Below are positions 38,342 through 46,830 of a stretch of DNA of 46,896 nucleotides, piece after piece. The stretch is from Inhella proteolytica (GTDB lineage Bacteria; Pseudomonadota; Gammaproteobacteria; Burkholderiales; Burkholderiaceae_C), in the NCBI RefSeq assembly GCF_016093275.1, contig NZ_JAEDAK010000023.1:1-46896 (forward strand). The letters run 5' to 3'. A program made the position numbers and the translations under genes. Within the stretch, counting starts at the first letter, position 1, and the number at the start of each line of letters is the position of its first letter. The notes under the pieces are model-generated. The model saw only the letters and a program-made list of their open reading frames with translations. It was not told the origin of the DNA and did not search any database.

Positions 38342-38794
38342 ATGTTTGATGTGCTCGTCTACCTCTACGAGACCTACTGGCGCCCCGACGCCTGCCCGGA
38401 CGCAGCCCAGCTGCACCGCAAGCTGTCGGCTGTAGGCTTCGAGCGCGATGACATTCGCGACGCGCTCAACTGGCTCGACGGCTTGGCGGCCGCAGCCCAG
38501 TCGGTGGGTGAGCAGACGCAGGCGCACAGCCTACGGGTCTACACAGCCGATGAACTGGCTCAATTGGGCCCGGCATCCATCGAGTTCATCAGCTTCCTGG
38601 CCAGCGCGGGCGTCCTGCCGCCTCCGATGCGCGAGGTCGTGCTGGATCGCGCCATGGCCATCGAAGGCGGGCCGGTCGACCTTGAAGACCTGAAGATCAT
38701 CGTGCTGATGGTGTTCTGGAGCCTGGGCGAGGAACCGGACGCCCTGATCCTGGACGAGCTCTTCGTCGCTCCGGAAGAACGCCTGATCCACTGA
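38342..38794 (+). CDS. smg: Smg family protein (DUF494)
   Basis: A 150-residue acidic protein. MFDVLVYLYETYWRPDACPD and the C-terminal LKIIVLMVFWSLGEEPDALI are hallmark Smg blocks. Smg lies near dprA in many proteobacteria, E. coli included, but its role is unknown. The ATG at 38342 matches the family N-terminus; a longer frame upstream enters dprA. It converges on the DUF1631 gene with about 30 bases between, where I see no clear terminator. Confidence 0.9.
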   Translation: MFDVLVYLYETYWRPDACPDAAQLHRKLSAVGFERDDIRDALNWLDGLAAAAQSVGEQTQAHSLRVYTADELAQLGPASIEFISFLASAGVLPPPMREVVLDRAMAIEGGPVDLEDLKIIVLMVFWSLGEEPDALILDELFVAPEERLIH

Positions 38795-38825
38795 ACGGCT
38801 CGCAGCCGTCGTCATGGCTCGGCCT

Positions 38826-41162
38826 TCAGCGCAGCAGCTGCTCCGGATCACTCTCCAGTCGGGCCAGCGCATCACGCGTGGCCTTGACCGTCACGGATTC
38901 GTCCTGAGCCGGCTGCATCAGGCTGGCCTGCAGGAAGGCCGCCAGGCGCTGCAACGGGAAGAGCACCGCGCGGCCCTGGGGCGACACGAACAGCAGCAAT
39001 TGATGGCGGGCACCGGCCCAGGCCAATTGCACGGTTTCCGAGCGCCCCCGGAATTGCAGTCGGTACCAGCTGCCCACCGGCAGCTCGCGCGCCCAGGCCA
39101 GCATAGCCGGCGATGGGGGTGAACCGCCCTCTCCCACCACTTCGAGCCCTTCGGTCTCGTGGCCGGAGATGTCGCGCAGCAGGCCCTCGTCCAGCTCGAT
39201 GTCGCTCAAGCCGGGCAGCATCGATTCCAGCGTCTGCAAACGGTCCATCAGCTCTTCAAGGCGATCGCGCGGGATCGGCGCGGCCTTGGCGGTAAAGGCA
39301 GCCGCCAGCGTATTGTTCAGGCGCCGGATGTGTTCATCCTGCTTCTTGGGGGCGATGCCGGCATGGCTCATGCCGTCCCGCAGGGTCTTGAGCAGGACCG
39401 GCAGACGCCGGATGACCTCCGCCCGCTCTTCCGGAGAGCCCTTGGCCCCCGCGGACCAGATCAGATCGGCAGCCGCACGCTTCATCAGCCGCGTGACCTC
39501 GGCCTGGCTGCCCTCACGGACCGCCGTGACGGCCAGCACATCGGCCCAGACCTGGAACAGGAAATCACGCAGGCTGTCGTCGACCGGCATGTCGGCCAGC
39601 ATCTTGCGCAGCTCGATCGTGTACTGGATCGCCAAGGTTTCGCGCTGCTCCACCTGCTGAGCCAGCGACACCCCCTTGCGGCTGAGCGGATTCTCCTTCT
39701 CGAAGAAGTTGGAGAGGAACTGCTCGAACTCGGTCAGCACGGTCTGGAACACGCGCCGGCCGGTGTCCGGGTACGCCTCGACCACCTGCACCACGCGTTT
39801 GATCTCGCGCTCCAAAACCTCGCCAACGGCATCGACGCTGTCGAAGCCCAGCACGCAGGCGCCCATGCGATCGATCAACAAGCGGGCCGGATGGTCGTTG
39901 GCGGCGAAAAAATCCGGCTCGGCCACGGCCACGCGGAGCACCGGCATCTGCAGACGCGCAAACCAGACCCGCACCGTGGCGGGCAGCCGGTCATCCTGCA
40001 GGATGCTCTGGAACATCATGGCCACGATTTCGATCGTGGCGCGCTCCTCCGGCGTGCCCGCGGCCTGCTTCAAGACCTGCTTGAAGGCTTGGCTGCGTGC
40101 GCGCATCTCCTCGAGCACGGCAGCACCGGAGCCCTCTGCGGCAGGCGGGCGCTGCAGGGCCCCTTGGGCGCGCTGAATCACCGCCTGCAGGCGCGGTGTC
40201 AGGCTGGCGGCGGTGGGTGGGGGCACCACCTCTGGGCCCGCAGCCGGGACGGGCTGCGCCATGACCTGCGCCAGACTCGGCACCTGCCGGCGCAGCACTT
40301 CATGCAACTGCTCCAGCACCTGGAAGGCCTGCTGACTCTGCGGGCTGCCAGCGGCCTGCAGTGGCTGCGCACTGCCGCCCAAAGCCAATGCGGCAGGCGC
40401 GCTGCTTGGCCGGCCGGCGGGCACCGGCGCACTGGATCCACCGCCAAACTCGGCCGTTCTGCGGTTGGTGGATTCGAGGAAGCTCCCGCCCAGCTGAACT
40501 CCCGTGCGGATGCCGACGGAACGAATGATGAAGGGGCGAAGGTCCACCTCCGGCAGCACCCCCTGCTCCAGCAGCCAACGGTTCGTCAGGTGGTAGGCGC
40601 TGCCCATCCAATGGCCAAACTCGTCGTGCAGCACGTCCTGCAACTGCTGCCAATCGACATGGCCAAGGTCAGCCTCGCGCCAAGCGTCGACCCACAATCG
40701 CGCCATCACGGCAGGCCGCATCTTGTCGTCAGGCGCCAGGTCAGGATGCCCTTCCAGCACCTGCATGCGAGTACGCAGATCAGTCAGCTGCCACTGGGTC
40801 TCGCCCTGAATGGACAAGGCCAGTCGCGAAGCCAGGATTTCACGCTCGATCGTGTCGTCCTCCACCAGGCTCAAGGCCTTGGCAGGGCGCGCGGCAAGGT
40901 GCGGGTCGGGCACTTCCTGGCTCTTGCTCAGTCGGCGCAGGCGCGCAATCAAGCCCATTTGCCAGGTGGCACCGTGCTGCTGCAGTGCCGCCAGCGTGTC
41001 GCGCCAAGCGCGGATCTTCGGTGGCTCGGCCGGCTTCAACAGGCGCTGTTGCAGTGCCTCCACCAGGGCCGCAGGCACCGCCGCCGACCCTTTGACCAAG
41101 GCCTCCACATACACGCGCCGCGCAGCCTGGGCCAGCGCGGGGGCGGCGGAAGGGGAAGTCAT
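38826..41162 (-). CDS. DUF1631 family protein
   Basis: A 778-residue, mostly helical protein. It belongs to DUF1631, often misnamed thymidine phosphorylase. I recognise the family by GLIARLRRLSKSQEVPDPHL, the MQVLEGHPDLAPDDKMRPAV stretch and DRMGACVLGFDSVDAVGEVL in the centre. A proline/alanine-rich middle (about 250-360) links the halves. No transmembrane segment is visible. The C-terminal 90 residues (GSWYRLQFRGRSETVQLAW) resemble the PilZ-like ends reported for this family, but lack the clear RxxxR motif. Start: ATG 41162 rather than the TTG at 41171. SecF ends 40 bases upstream. Confidence 0.82.
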   Translation of the reverse strand: MTSPSAAPALAQAARRVYVEALVKGSAAVPAALVEALQQRLLKPAEPPKIRAWRDTLAALQQHGATWQMGLIARLRRLSKSQEVPDPHLAARPAKALSLVEDDTIEREILASRLALSIQGETQWQLTDLRTRMQVLEGHPDLAPDDKMRPAVMARLWVDAWREADLGHVDWQQLQDVLHDEFGHWMGSAYHLTNRWLLEQGVLPEVDLRPFIIRSVGIRTGVQLGGSFLESTNRRTAEFGGGSSAPVPAGRPSSAPAALALGGSAQPLQAAGSPQSQQAFQVLEQLHEVLRRQVPSLAQVMAQPVPAAGPEVVPPPTAASLTPRLQAVIQRAQGALQRPPAAEGSGAAVLEEMRARSQAFKQVLKQAAGTPEERATIEIVAMMFQSILQDDRLPATVRVWFARLQMPVLRVAVAEPDFFAANDHPARLLIDRMGACVLGFDSVDAVGEVLEREIKRVVQVVEAYPDTGRRVFQTVLTEFEQFLSNFFEKENPLSRKGVSLAQQVEQRETLAIQYTIELRKMLADMPVDDSLRDFLFQVWADVLAVTAVREGSQAEVTRLMKRAAADLIWSAGAKGSPEERAEVIRRLPVLLKTLRDGMSHAGIAPKKQDEHIRRLNNTLAAAFTAKAAPIPRDRLEELMDRLQTLESMLPGLSDIELDEGLLRDISGHETEGLEVVGEGGSPPSPAMLAWARELPVGSWYRLQFRGRSETVQLAWAGARHQLLLFVSPQGRAVLFPLQRLAAFLQASLMQPAQDESVTVKATRDALARLESDPEQLLR

Positions 41163-41202
41163 GGAGGGCAAGCGCGGCGGGCCGAGGTCGGTGGGATGGA
41201 CC

Positions 41203-42237
41203 TTACACCACCGCTCCAGCGTTCGGGTCGTCGGGATCCTCGGTCTTGGCCGCGATCTTCACCAGGTCTTCGCGCTTGACGCCCAACCACATGGCAATGG
41301 CGGCCGCCACAAAGACCGATGAGTAGATGCCGAACAGGATGCCGATGGTCAGCGCCACAGCGAAATACTTCAGCGTGGGCCCACCGAAGACCAGCATGGA
41401 CAGCACCATCAACTGCGTGCTCCCGTGCGTGATGACAGTGCGGCTCATGGTGGAGGTGATGGCGTGGTCGATGACCTCGTGCGTGCTGAGCTTGCGGTAC
41501 TTGCGGAAGGCTTCGCGCACGCGATCGAAGATCACCACCGACTCGTTCACCGAGTAGCCAAGAACCGCCAACACGGCCGCCAGCACGGACAGCGAGAACT
41601 CCCACTGGAAGTAGGCAAAGAAACCCAGGATGATGACCACGTCATGCAGGTTGGCAATGATGCCGGCCACCGAGAACTTCCATTCGAACCGGAACGCCAA
41701 GTACACCATGATGCCCAGGACGGTGAAGGCGAGCGCCTTCGCTGCATCGGCCGCCAGTTCGGCTCCCACCGAAGGGCCCACCACTTCGCTGCGCGTGAGC
41801 TTCAAGGGCTCGGCCGCCTGCGCGTTCACGCAGACCGTCTTGGTGACCGCCTCGCCCTTGTCGCTGACATAGGACTTCTGCTGCAACTGCCCCGTTTCGG
41901 CCTTGCAGAGCACGGCAAACACCTCGTCCACGACCTCGGTCTGCTTCTTGCCCGGGCGCACCGGCAGCCGCAGCATGACGTCATGTGAACTGCCGAACTT
42001 CTGCACCTGGATTTCGCCAAAGCCCATCGGCTCGATCAGTTCACGCACGTGCTGGACGTCGGCCGCGTGGTCATATTCGATCTCCATCACCGTGCCCCCG
42101 GTGAACTCGATCGAGTAGTTCAAGCCACGAGTGACCAAGAAGAACACCGCAGCGGCAAAGGTGAGAAAGGACACGACGTTGAAGACCAACGCGTGCTTCA
42201 TGAACGGGATGTCCCGCTTGATTCGGAAGAATTCCAT
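41203..42237 (-). CDS. secF: Protein translocase subunit SecF
   Basis: A 344-residue inner-membrane protein that, with SecD and YajC, uses the proton gradient to help protein export. TM1 (VVSFLTFAAAVFFLVTRGL) precedes the family motif SIEFTGGTVMEIEYD. A long periplasmic part ends at RSEVVGPSVGAEL, followed by five membrane segments with GYSVNESVVIFDRVRE. It is about 25-30 residues longer than usual; the extra part is a periplasmic insertion with two cysteines (VLCKAE and KTVCVN). The ATG at 42237 has a GAGG site and the secD stop is 12 bases upstream. Confidence 0.93.
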   Translation of the reverse strand: MEFFRIKRDIPFMKHALVFNVVSFLTFAAAVFFLVTRGLNYSIEFTGGTVMEIEYDHAADVQHVRELIEPMGFGEIQVQKFGSSHDVMLRLPVRPGKKQTEVVDEVFAVLCKAETGQLQQKSYVSDKGEAVTKTVCVNAQAAEPLKLTRSEVVGPSVGAELAADAAKALAFTVLGIMVYLAFRFEWKFSVAGIIANLHDVVIILGFFAYFQWEFSLSVLAAVLAVLGYSVNESVVIFDRVREAFRKYRKLSTHEVIDHAITSTMSRTVITHGSTQLMVLSMLVFGGPTLKYFAVALTIGILFGIYSSVFVAAAIAMWLGVKREDLVKIAAKTEDPDDPNAGAVV

Positions 42238-42249
42238 CTCGGCCTCCCC

Positions 42250-44127
42250 TTATTGCGCGTCGGCCGGTGCCGCGGCCTGCTGGCGCCAAACCTGGCCGAT
42301 CGCCACCGTCTGCAATTTGCGCTTGCGCCCATACCAAAGGTTCACGAGCGCACGCGAGAACATCACGGACGAGAACATCGAGGTCATGATGCCCAGGCAG
42401 TGCACCACGGCAAAGCCTTTGACCGGCCCGGACCCGAAGGCCAGCAGGGCCAGACCGGCGATCAGGGTCGTGACGTTTGAATCCAGGATGGTGGCGAAGG
42501 CGCGCTCGTAACCCAAGTGGATGGCCGTCTGCGGTGCAACACCCCCGCGCAATTCCTCGCGAATGCGCTCGTTGATCAGCACGTTCGAGTCAATCGCCAT
42601 GCCAAGCACCAGGGCAATGGCCGCCATGCCGGGCAGACTCAAGGTGGCCTGCAGCATGGACAACACCGCCACCAGCATCAGCAGATTGAAGCCCAGGGCC
42701 AGTGACGAGAACAGACCAAAAAGCATGTAGTACACGCACATGAAGCCCGCCACCGCGGCAAAGCCCCACAGCACCGACTGGAAGCCCCGGTCAATGTTCT
42801 CCTTGCCCAGCGTCGGACCGATCGTGCGCTCTTCGATGATTTCCATGGGCGCCGCCAGCGAACCGGCGCGCAGCAGCAGCGCGGTATCAGCCGCCTCGGT
42901 CGAAGTCATCGCACCCGAGATCTGGACGCGCCCGCCGCCAATCTCGCCTCGGATCACCGGCGCGGTCACCACCTCACCCTTGCCCTTTTCGAACAGGATG
43001 ATGGCCATGCGCTTGTTGATGTTCTCGCGCGTCACATCCTTGAAGATGCGTGCACCACGCGCATCCAGCGTGAGGTGGACGGCTGGGCTGTGCTGATCGT
43101 CAAACCCGGCCTGAGCATCGTTGAGGTTCTCACCCGTCAGCACCGCCTGGCGCTTGACGATCAAGGCCTGGCCGCCACGCTCCTGGAAGCGCTCCGTCCC
43201 GAAGGGCACCGGGCCGGAACCACTCAAGGCCGCCAGGGCCTCGGCACTGTCGTCCACCAGCCGGACCTCCAAGGTTGCGGTGCGCCCAATGATGTCTTTG
43301 GCCTTGGCGGTGTCTTGCACACCCGGCAGTTGCACCACCACACGGTTCAAACCCTGCTGCTGAATCACCGGTTCGGCAACGCCCAACTCGTTGATGCGGT
43401 TGTGCAGCGTGTTGATGTTTTGCTTGAGCGCGCCTTCCTGCACCGCAATACGGGCCGCGGGCTTGAGCTGACCCACGAGTTGGAGCTCAGTGCCGCTGCC
43501 GGTGGTCTGCCACTCCAGGTCCGCCAGCTTTTCGAGCAGATGGTTGCGTGCCGCCTCCAGGGTTGCACCGTCGCGGAACGCGACTTGCAGGCGCTCGCCG
43601 TCTTTGCTGACGCCCGCATGCCGGATGCCCTTGTCGCGCAGCAGCGTGCGCACGTCCCCAACCAAGGCATCGTTCTTCTTGGCCAATGCCGCCTTCATGT
43701 CCACTTCCATGAGGAAATGGACACCTCCGCGCAGGTCCAGGCCGAGGTACATCGGGAAGGCATGCAGCTTGGCAAGCCATTGCGGCGACCTGGAGATCAG
43801 GTTCAGCGCCACCACGAAGTCGGGGTTGGCTGGGTCGGGATTCAGAGCCTTGGCTATGGCGTCCTTGGCCTTGATCTGCACGTCGGTGTCGTTGAAGCGT
43901 GCGCGCACCGAGTTGCCCTCGAACTGCACGAAGTCCGACGCGATCCCGGCGGAACTGAGCGCCTGCGCAACGCGTGCACGCACGTCATCGGTCACCTTGA
44001 CCGTGGCTCGTCCGCTCGAAACCTGGACGGCCGGCGCCTCACCAAACCAGTTGGGCAGGGTGTAGATGACCCCGATCATCAGTGCCGCCACCAGCACCAG
44101 GTATTTCCAGAACGGATAACGATTCAT
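42250..44127 (-). CDS. secD: Protein translocase subunit SecD
   Basis: A 625-residue inner-membrane protein. TM1 (YLVLVAALMIGVIYTLPNWF) is followed by GLDLRGGVHFLMEVD, a large periplasmic P1 domain, and the C-terminal five-TM domain with GMAIDSNVLINERIREEL, where the conserved aspartate for proton use is present. Length is normal for betaproteobacteria. It follows yajC by 75 bases, with a GC-rich hairpin in the gap, and precedes secF by 12 bases. Confidence 0.95.
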   Translation of the reverse strand: MNRYPFWKYLVLVAALMIGVIYTLPNWFGEAPAVQVSSGRATVKVTDDVRARVAQALSSAGIASDFVQFEGNSVRARFNDTDVQIKAKDAIAKALNPDPANPDFVVALNLISRSPQWLAKLHAFPMYLGLDLRGGVHFLMEVDMKAALAKKNDALVGDVRTLLRDKGIRHAGVSKDGERLQVAFRDGATLEAARNHLLEKLADLEWQTTGSGTELQLVGQLKPAARIAVQEGALKQNINTLHNRINELGVAEPVIQQQGLNRVVVQLPGVQDTAKAKDIIGRTATLEVRLVDDSAEALAALSGSGPVPFGTERFQERGGQALIVKRQAVLTGENLNDAQAGFDDQHSPAVHLTLDARGARIFKDVTRENINKRMAIILFEKGKGEVVTAPVIRGEIGGGRVQISGAMTSTEAADTALLLRAGSLAAPMEIIEERTIGPTLGKENIDRGFQSVLWGFAAVAGFMCVYYMLFGLFSSLALGFNLLMLVAVLSMLQATLSLPGMAAIALVLGMAIDSNVLINERIREELRGGVAPQTAIHLGYERAFATILDSNVTTLIAGLALLAFGSGPVKGFAVVHCLGIMTSMFSSVMFSRALVNLWYGRKRKLQTVAIGQVWRQQAAAPADAQ

Positions 44128-44144
44128 GGCCCCTCCCAGGGGCG

Positions 44145-44166
44145 GCGGGCGCCCAAGGGCGCCCGC
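44145..44166. other. GC-rich hairpin between yajC and secD
   Basis: GCGGGCGCCC (44145-44154) and GGGCGCCCGC (44157-44166) can pair completely around a two-base loop. There is no T-run, so full termination is unlikely. It may stabilise or partly attenuate the yajC-secD transcript. The hairpin is seen directly; its role is inferred. Confidence 0.55.
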
Positions 44167-44202
44167 GGCAAAGTGCTAGCCCCTGCAGCGGGGCCGGCCG
44201 GT

Positions 44203-44526
44203 TTACTTCAGCGTGCCCTTGGGCAGCACCTGCACAACCGCCGAGCGCTGCATCTGCACCTCGACACCGGTTGCCAGTTCCACGTGAATGGTGCTGTCAC
44301 CCATCTTGGCCACGCGACCCAGCAGACCGCCAGCGGTCACCACTTCATCGCCTTTGGCGAGGGCTTCGATCATGGCTTTGTGCTCCTTCTGCCGCTTCAT
44401 CTGGGGGCGGATCATGATGAAGTAAAGGACCACGAACATCGCCACCAAGGGCAGCAGGCTCATCAGGCTCGATTCGGGCGTGGCGGCGGGCGCAGCGGCC
44501 TGGGCAAAGGCGTTGGAAATCAGCAC
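44203..44526 (-). CDS. yajC: Preprotein translocase subunit YajC
   Basis: A 107-residue single-pass inner-membrane protein (TM about 22-40: SLLPLVAMFVVLYFIMIRP). After the TM comes QMKRQKEHKAMIEALAKGDE, then VVTAGGLLGRV, all typical. It accompanies SecDF in the translocase. The start is a GTG at 44526. It is the first gene of the yajC-secD-secF operon and is divergent from the crotonase-fold gene across 102 bases. The tgt and queA genes often found upstream of yajC are absent here. Confidence 0.92.
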   Translation of the reverse strand: MLISNAFAQAAAPAATPESSLMSLLPLVAMFVVLYFIMIRPQMKRQKEHKAMIEALAKGDEVVTAGGLLGRVAKMGDSTIHVELATGVEVQMQRSAVVQVLPKGTLK

Positions 44527-44628
44527 AGGGGGACTCGTTCCATGAGCGGCGGAAGCCGCGAATTGACAGTATCAGGGCAAGCCTGACCGGTGGAGCGCAG
44601 GATTCTAGGGCGCCGAGAATGCTTCCCC

Positions 44629-45390
44629 ATGCAGCCTTCTGAATCTCCGGATCTGCGTGTGGAGGGGGCCCTGGCCACCATCACATTGCGAAGACCCAAG
44701 CAAGCCAACCGACTGGAGTTGGACGACCTCGCTGCCCTTGAGGCACACATGCAGGCTCTTCGGGGGGCTGAAGCGGTACGGGTGGTGGTGTTACAGGCAG
44801 AGGGTCGTCACTTCTGCAGCGGCTTTCATATCGATGCGGTGCCCGGCGTTGACGCACCAGCTCTCTTTGAGCGCCTGTGTGATGCCTGGGAGTGCCTTCC
44901 GCAGATCACCGTGGCAGCGTTGCATGCGGGGCTCTGGGGCGGCGCCACCGATCTTGCTCTTGCGAGCGACTTCCGCTTTGGCACGCGCGAGTGCGTGATT
45001 GCCGTGCCAGCCGCCCGCCTGGGCCTGCATTACCACCTCGGAGGAATGCGCCGTTTGGTCACACGACTCGGATTGGGGCCCGCCAAGCGGCTTCTTTTGG
45101 GCGGCCAAACCCTGGATGCCAAAGAGATGCTGCGCATCGGCTTCCTCGATGAACTGGTTGCCGATGAACCCGCATTGCGCGCGCTGATAGCGCGATGTAG
45201 CCGGGAGATTGCCACCTTGGCACCTCTTGCGCTTCGCGGGATGAAGCTCCACCTGAATCGGATCGCCGCGAACACGATAGTGCTTGATGATCTGTTGGCC
45301 GATCAACAGCGCTGCCTCCAATCCGGCGATTTGCTCGAAGGCGTGCGGGCCTGGGCAGAGAGGCGCCCCCCCTGCTTCGAAGGCTCATGA
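44629..45390 (+). CDS. Crotonase-fold protein lacking both hydratase glutamates
   Basis: A 253-residue member of the enoyl-CoA hydratase/isomerase superfamily. The CoA-binding and oxyanion parts are kept (LRRPKQANRLELDDL; HFCSGFHID; HAGLWGGATDLALASDF). At the two catalytic glutamate positions of enoyl-CoA hydratase it has Asp (GGATDLAL) and Ala (VPAARLGL). Classical hydration is therefore unlikely; isomerase, hydrolase, decarboxylase or another crotonase reaction is possible. The ATG at 44629 fits the family N-terminus; a GTG at 44590 could add 13 residues. It has no clear partner, being divergent from yajC and 128 bases ahead of the small zinc-type gene. Confidence 0.75.
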   Translation: MQPSESPDLRVEGALATITLRRPKQANRLELDDLAALEAHMQALRGAEAVRVVVLQAEGRHFCSGFHIDAVPGVDAPALFERLCDAWECLPQITVAALHAGLWGGATDLALASDFRFGTRECVIAVPAARLGLHYHLGGMRRLVTRLGLGPAKRLLLGGQTLDAKEMLRIGFLDELVADEPALRALIARCSREIATLAPLALRGMKLHLNRIAANTIVLDDLLADQQRCLQSGDLLEGVRAWAERRPPCFEGS

Positions 45391-45517
45391 CGCCTCTTCG
45401 GGTTCAGCGGCTGTTTACGGCTAGCCCTCGTGCGGCAGCTTGAGCGACAATTGCCGCTTCGCCGCGGTACCGATCTGCGGCACCCTACCAACGAACCAGA
45501 CTACAGGCAGGAACAGC

Positions 45518-45760
45518 GTGGCGAAGGAAACCACCAAAACCTTGATCGAGGCCGATGGCCTGCGCTACAAGTCCAAAGCCCCGGGCTCGCCGTTTGCGGC
45601 GACCTCGTCCTTCGGCGCCGCAACGATGTCGTGCTTCTTGTGCGGCAAGCATCGTCCTCGGGCGATGTTGAAGTCACGAAAGCTGCTTGGCAAGAGTCAA
45701 CCTGTTTGCGCGCCCTCTTGCAAGGAGCTCGAGGAACAACTGGCAACCAAAAAGCCTTAA
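45518..45760 (+). CDS. Four-cysteine mini-protein (putative zinc ribbon), copy 1
   Basis: An 80-residue basic protein. It has ADGLRYKSKAPGSPFA near the N-terminus, then CFLCGKHRPR, and VCAPSC near the end. The cysteines are C39, C42, C64 and C68 (C-x2-C-x21-C-x3-C), consistent with one bound zinc. The GTG at 45518 has an AGGCAGGAA ribosome site; a longer frame from 45440 adds an unconserved leader with one more cysteine. The paralogue at 45918 has the same cysteine spacing. A terminator follows at once. No named family is known to me; a nucleic-acid or ribosome-associated role is only a guess. Confidence 0.72.
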   Translation: MAKETTKTLIEADGLRYKSKAPGSPFAATSSFGAATMSCFLCGKHRPRAMLKSRKLLGKSQPVCAPSCKELEEQLATKKP

Positions 45761-45785
45761 CGCTTTTTGCTTCAGTACAAAAGAG

Positions 45786-45815
45786 AGCGCCCTCAGTCGA
45801 GGGCGCTTTTATTTT
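45786..45815 (+). terminator. Rho-independent terminator after zinc-type copy 1
   Basis: AGCGCCCTC and GAGGGCGCT form a 9-bp stem around the loop AGTC, followed by TTTATTTT. It ends the copy 1 transcript and separates it from copy 2. Confidence 0.88.
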
Positions 45816-45917
45816 GGTGCCCGTAATCGCATCGTGCGGTACACGGGCAAATCGGTAGTGGCACCGTCATTTTCGGCGCCTAGTATTCCGGCGTCCCAAC
45901 TGCCAAGCAGACGCCCC

Positions 45918-46118
45918 ATGCTCCAGGACACCCAAACGGCCGTGCGCGATGACGGTTTGCGTTACGAGTCGAAGGTTGGTGGATCTCCCTTTTTCGGCAG
46001 TGGCCACATGCGGTCCTGCTTCAAATGCGGGAAACACCGGCTACCAAGCAACCTGCGGAGTTTGAAGGTTCTTGGCCGCAACGAGAGGGTCTGCAATCCG
46101 GGCTGTGACAGCCGCTGA
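45918..46118 (+). CDS. Four-cysteine mini-protein (putative zinc ribbon), copy 2
   Basis: A 66-residue paralogue of the preceding small protein. Shared elements are DGLRYESK, GSPF, CFKCGKHR and VCNPGC. The cysteines C34, C37, C59 and C63 keep the exact C-x2-C-x21-C-x3-C spacing. The ATG at 45918 lies in a long in-frame stretch from 45687, but the homology with copy 1 begins soon after 45918, so the short form is chosen. The stop (TGA) abuts the stop of the convergent ProQ-domain gene within the palindrome TGATCA at 46116-46121. Confidence 0.7.
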   Translation: MLQDTQTAVRDDGLRYESKVGGSPFFGSGHMRSCFKCGKHRLPSNLRSLKVLGRNERVCNPGCDSR

Positions 46119-46724
46119 TCAGCGGGGTTTCGAATGGGGCGCGGCGGGTCTTTTCTCCCGCTCCCGCTCCCTCACTGGACGGGCCAGTTGAGTATTTGTC
46201 TTTTGTAGAGCGCTCGCCTCCGTCTTGGCCTGTTCCAAGATCGGTTCCAGCGCCTCTTCTGCGATGCCCTTCAGTGCGCAAAAGTTGGCTCGCGAGAGGT
46301 TGGTGCTCGACCAATCTCGCAAGAATTCCGCCCGCCAACGGCGAGCCGCTTCCACCTCGGCATCTCGCGCACGAAGCCGTGCCTTGCGCTCAGCAAGCGC
46401 CTCACGGGCGGCGGTCTTGTGTTCGATGCTGAGTTCAGCTACTGGTTGGCCGTCCAAATCGAAGCGATGCGTCGCTCTCGTCATGGCGGCCAAGTACGCA
46501 GTCGTAGCAGTGTATCGACGCAAGAATGTGGTCAGAGCCGAGCGGGTAAACCGTCCGGGGGCGCGCAACGCGATATCCGCTTGAATGCGGAGCTTCAACG
46601 GCTTGATTGCGCTGGAGAAGAGCGCGGGGAATAGTTGCTTGAGAAGAACACCGGCTGCCGCCCCGTCCTTCACCACCGCTGCATGGGCAAGGGGCTGTGA
46701 GCCCGAACCTGGCGAATCAGTCAT
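46119..46724 (-). CDS. ProQ/FinO-domain RNA-binding protein
   Basis: A 201-residue protein. Residues about 25-110 match the ProQ/FinO fold: LLKQLFPALFSSAIKPLKLR, then IQADIALRAP, RSALTTFLRRYTATTAYLAA and RFDLDGQPVAEL. The family binds structured RNAs and regulates them post-transcriptionally. A long basic, charged C-terminal extension follows (KARLRARDAEVEAARRWRAE and beyond), lacking the Tudor-like tail of E. coli ProQ. It may help RNA binding. Start 46724 (ATG); no strong ribosome site. It lies directly downstream, on the same strand, of the 5S end, with the terminator between. Confidence 0.85.
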   Translation of the reverse strand: MTDSPGSGSQPLAHAAVVKDGAAAGVLLKQLFPALFSSAIKPLKLRIQADIALRAPGRFTRSALTTFLRRYTATTAYLAAMTRATHRFDLDGQPVAELSIEHKTAAREALAERKARLRARDAEVEAARRWRAEFLRDWSSTNLSRANFCALKGIAEEALEPILEQAKTEASALQKTNTQLARPVREREREKRPAAPHSKPR

Positions 46725-46830
46725 TGATCACAACTCCGTGGCTGGCGTTACGGGCCGGATCAGACCCATCTACGGCAAATTCGCGGCTACGCTTTAATGA
46801 GCGCACTGTTAGAGCGGACCCAAAAATAGC

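Noticed and set aside
39159-41279. A 706-codon plus-strand frame opposite the DUF1631 gene
   Set aside because: No recognisable domain; the minus strand fits the DUF1631 family over its whole length.
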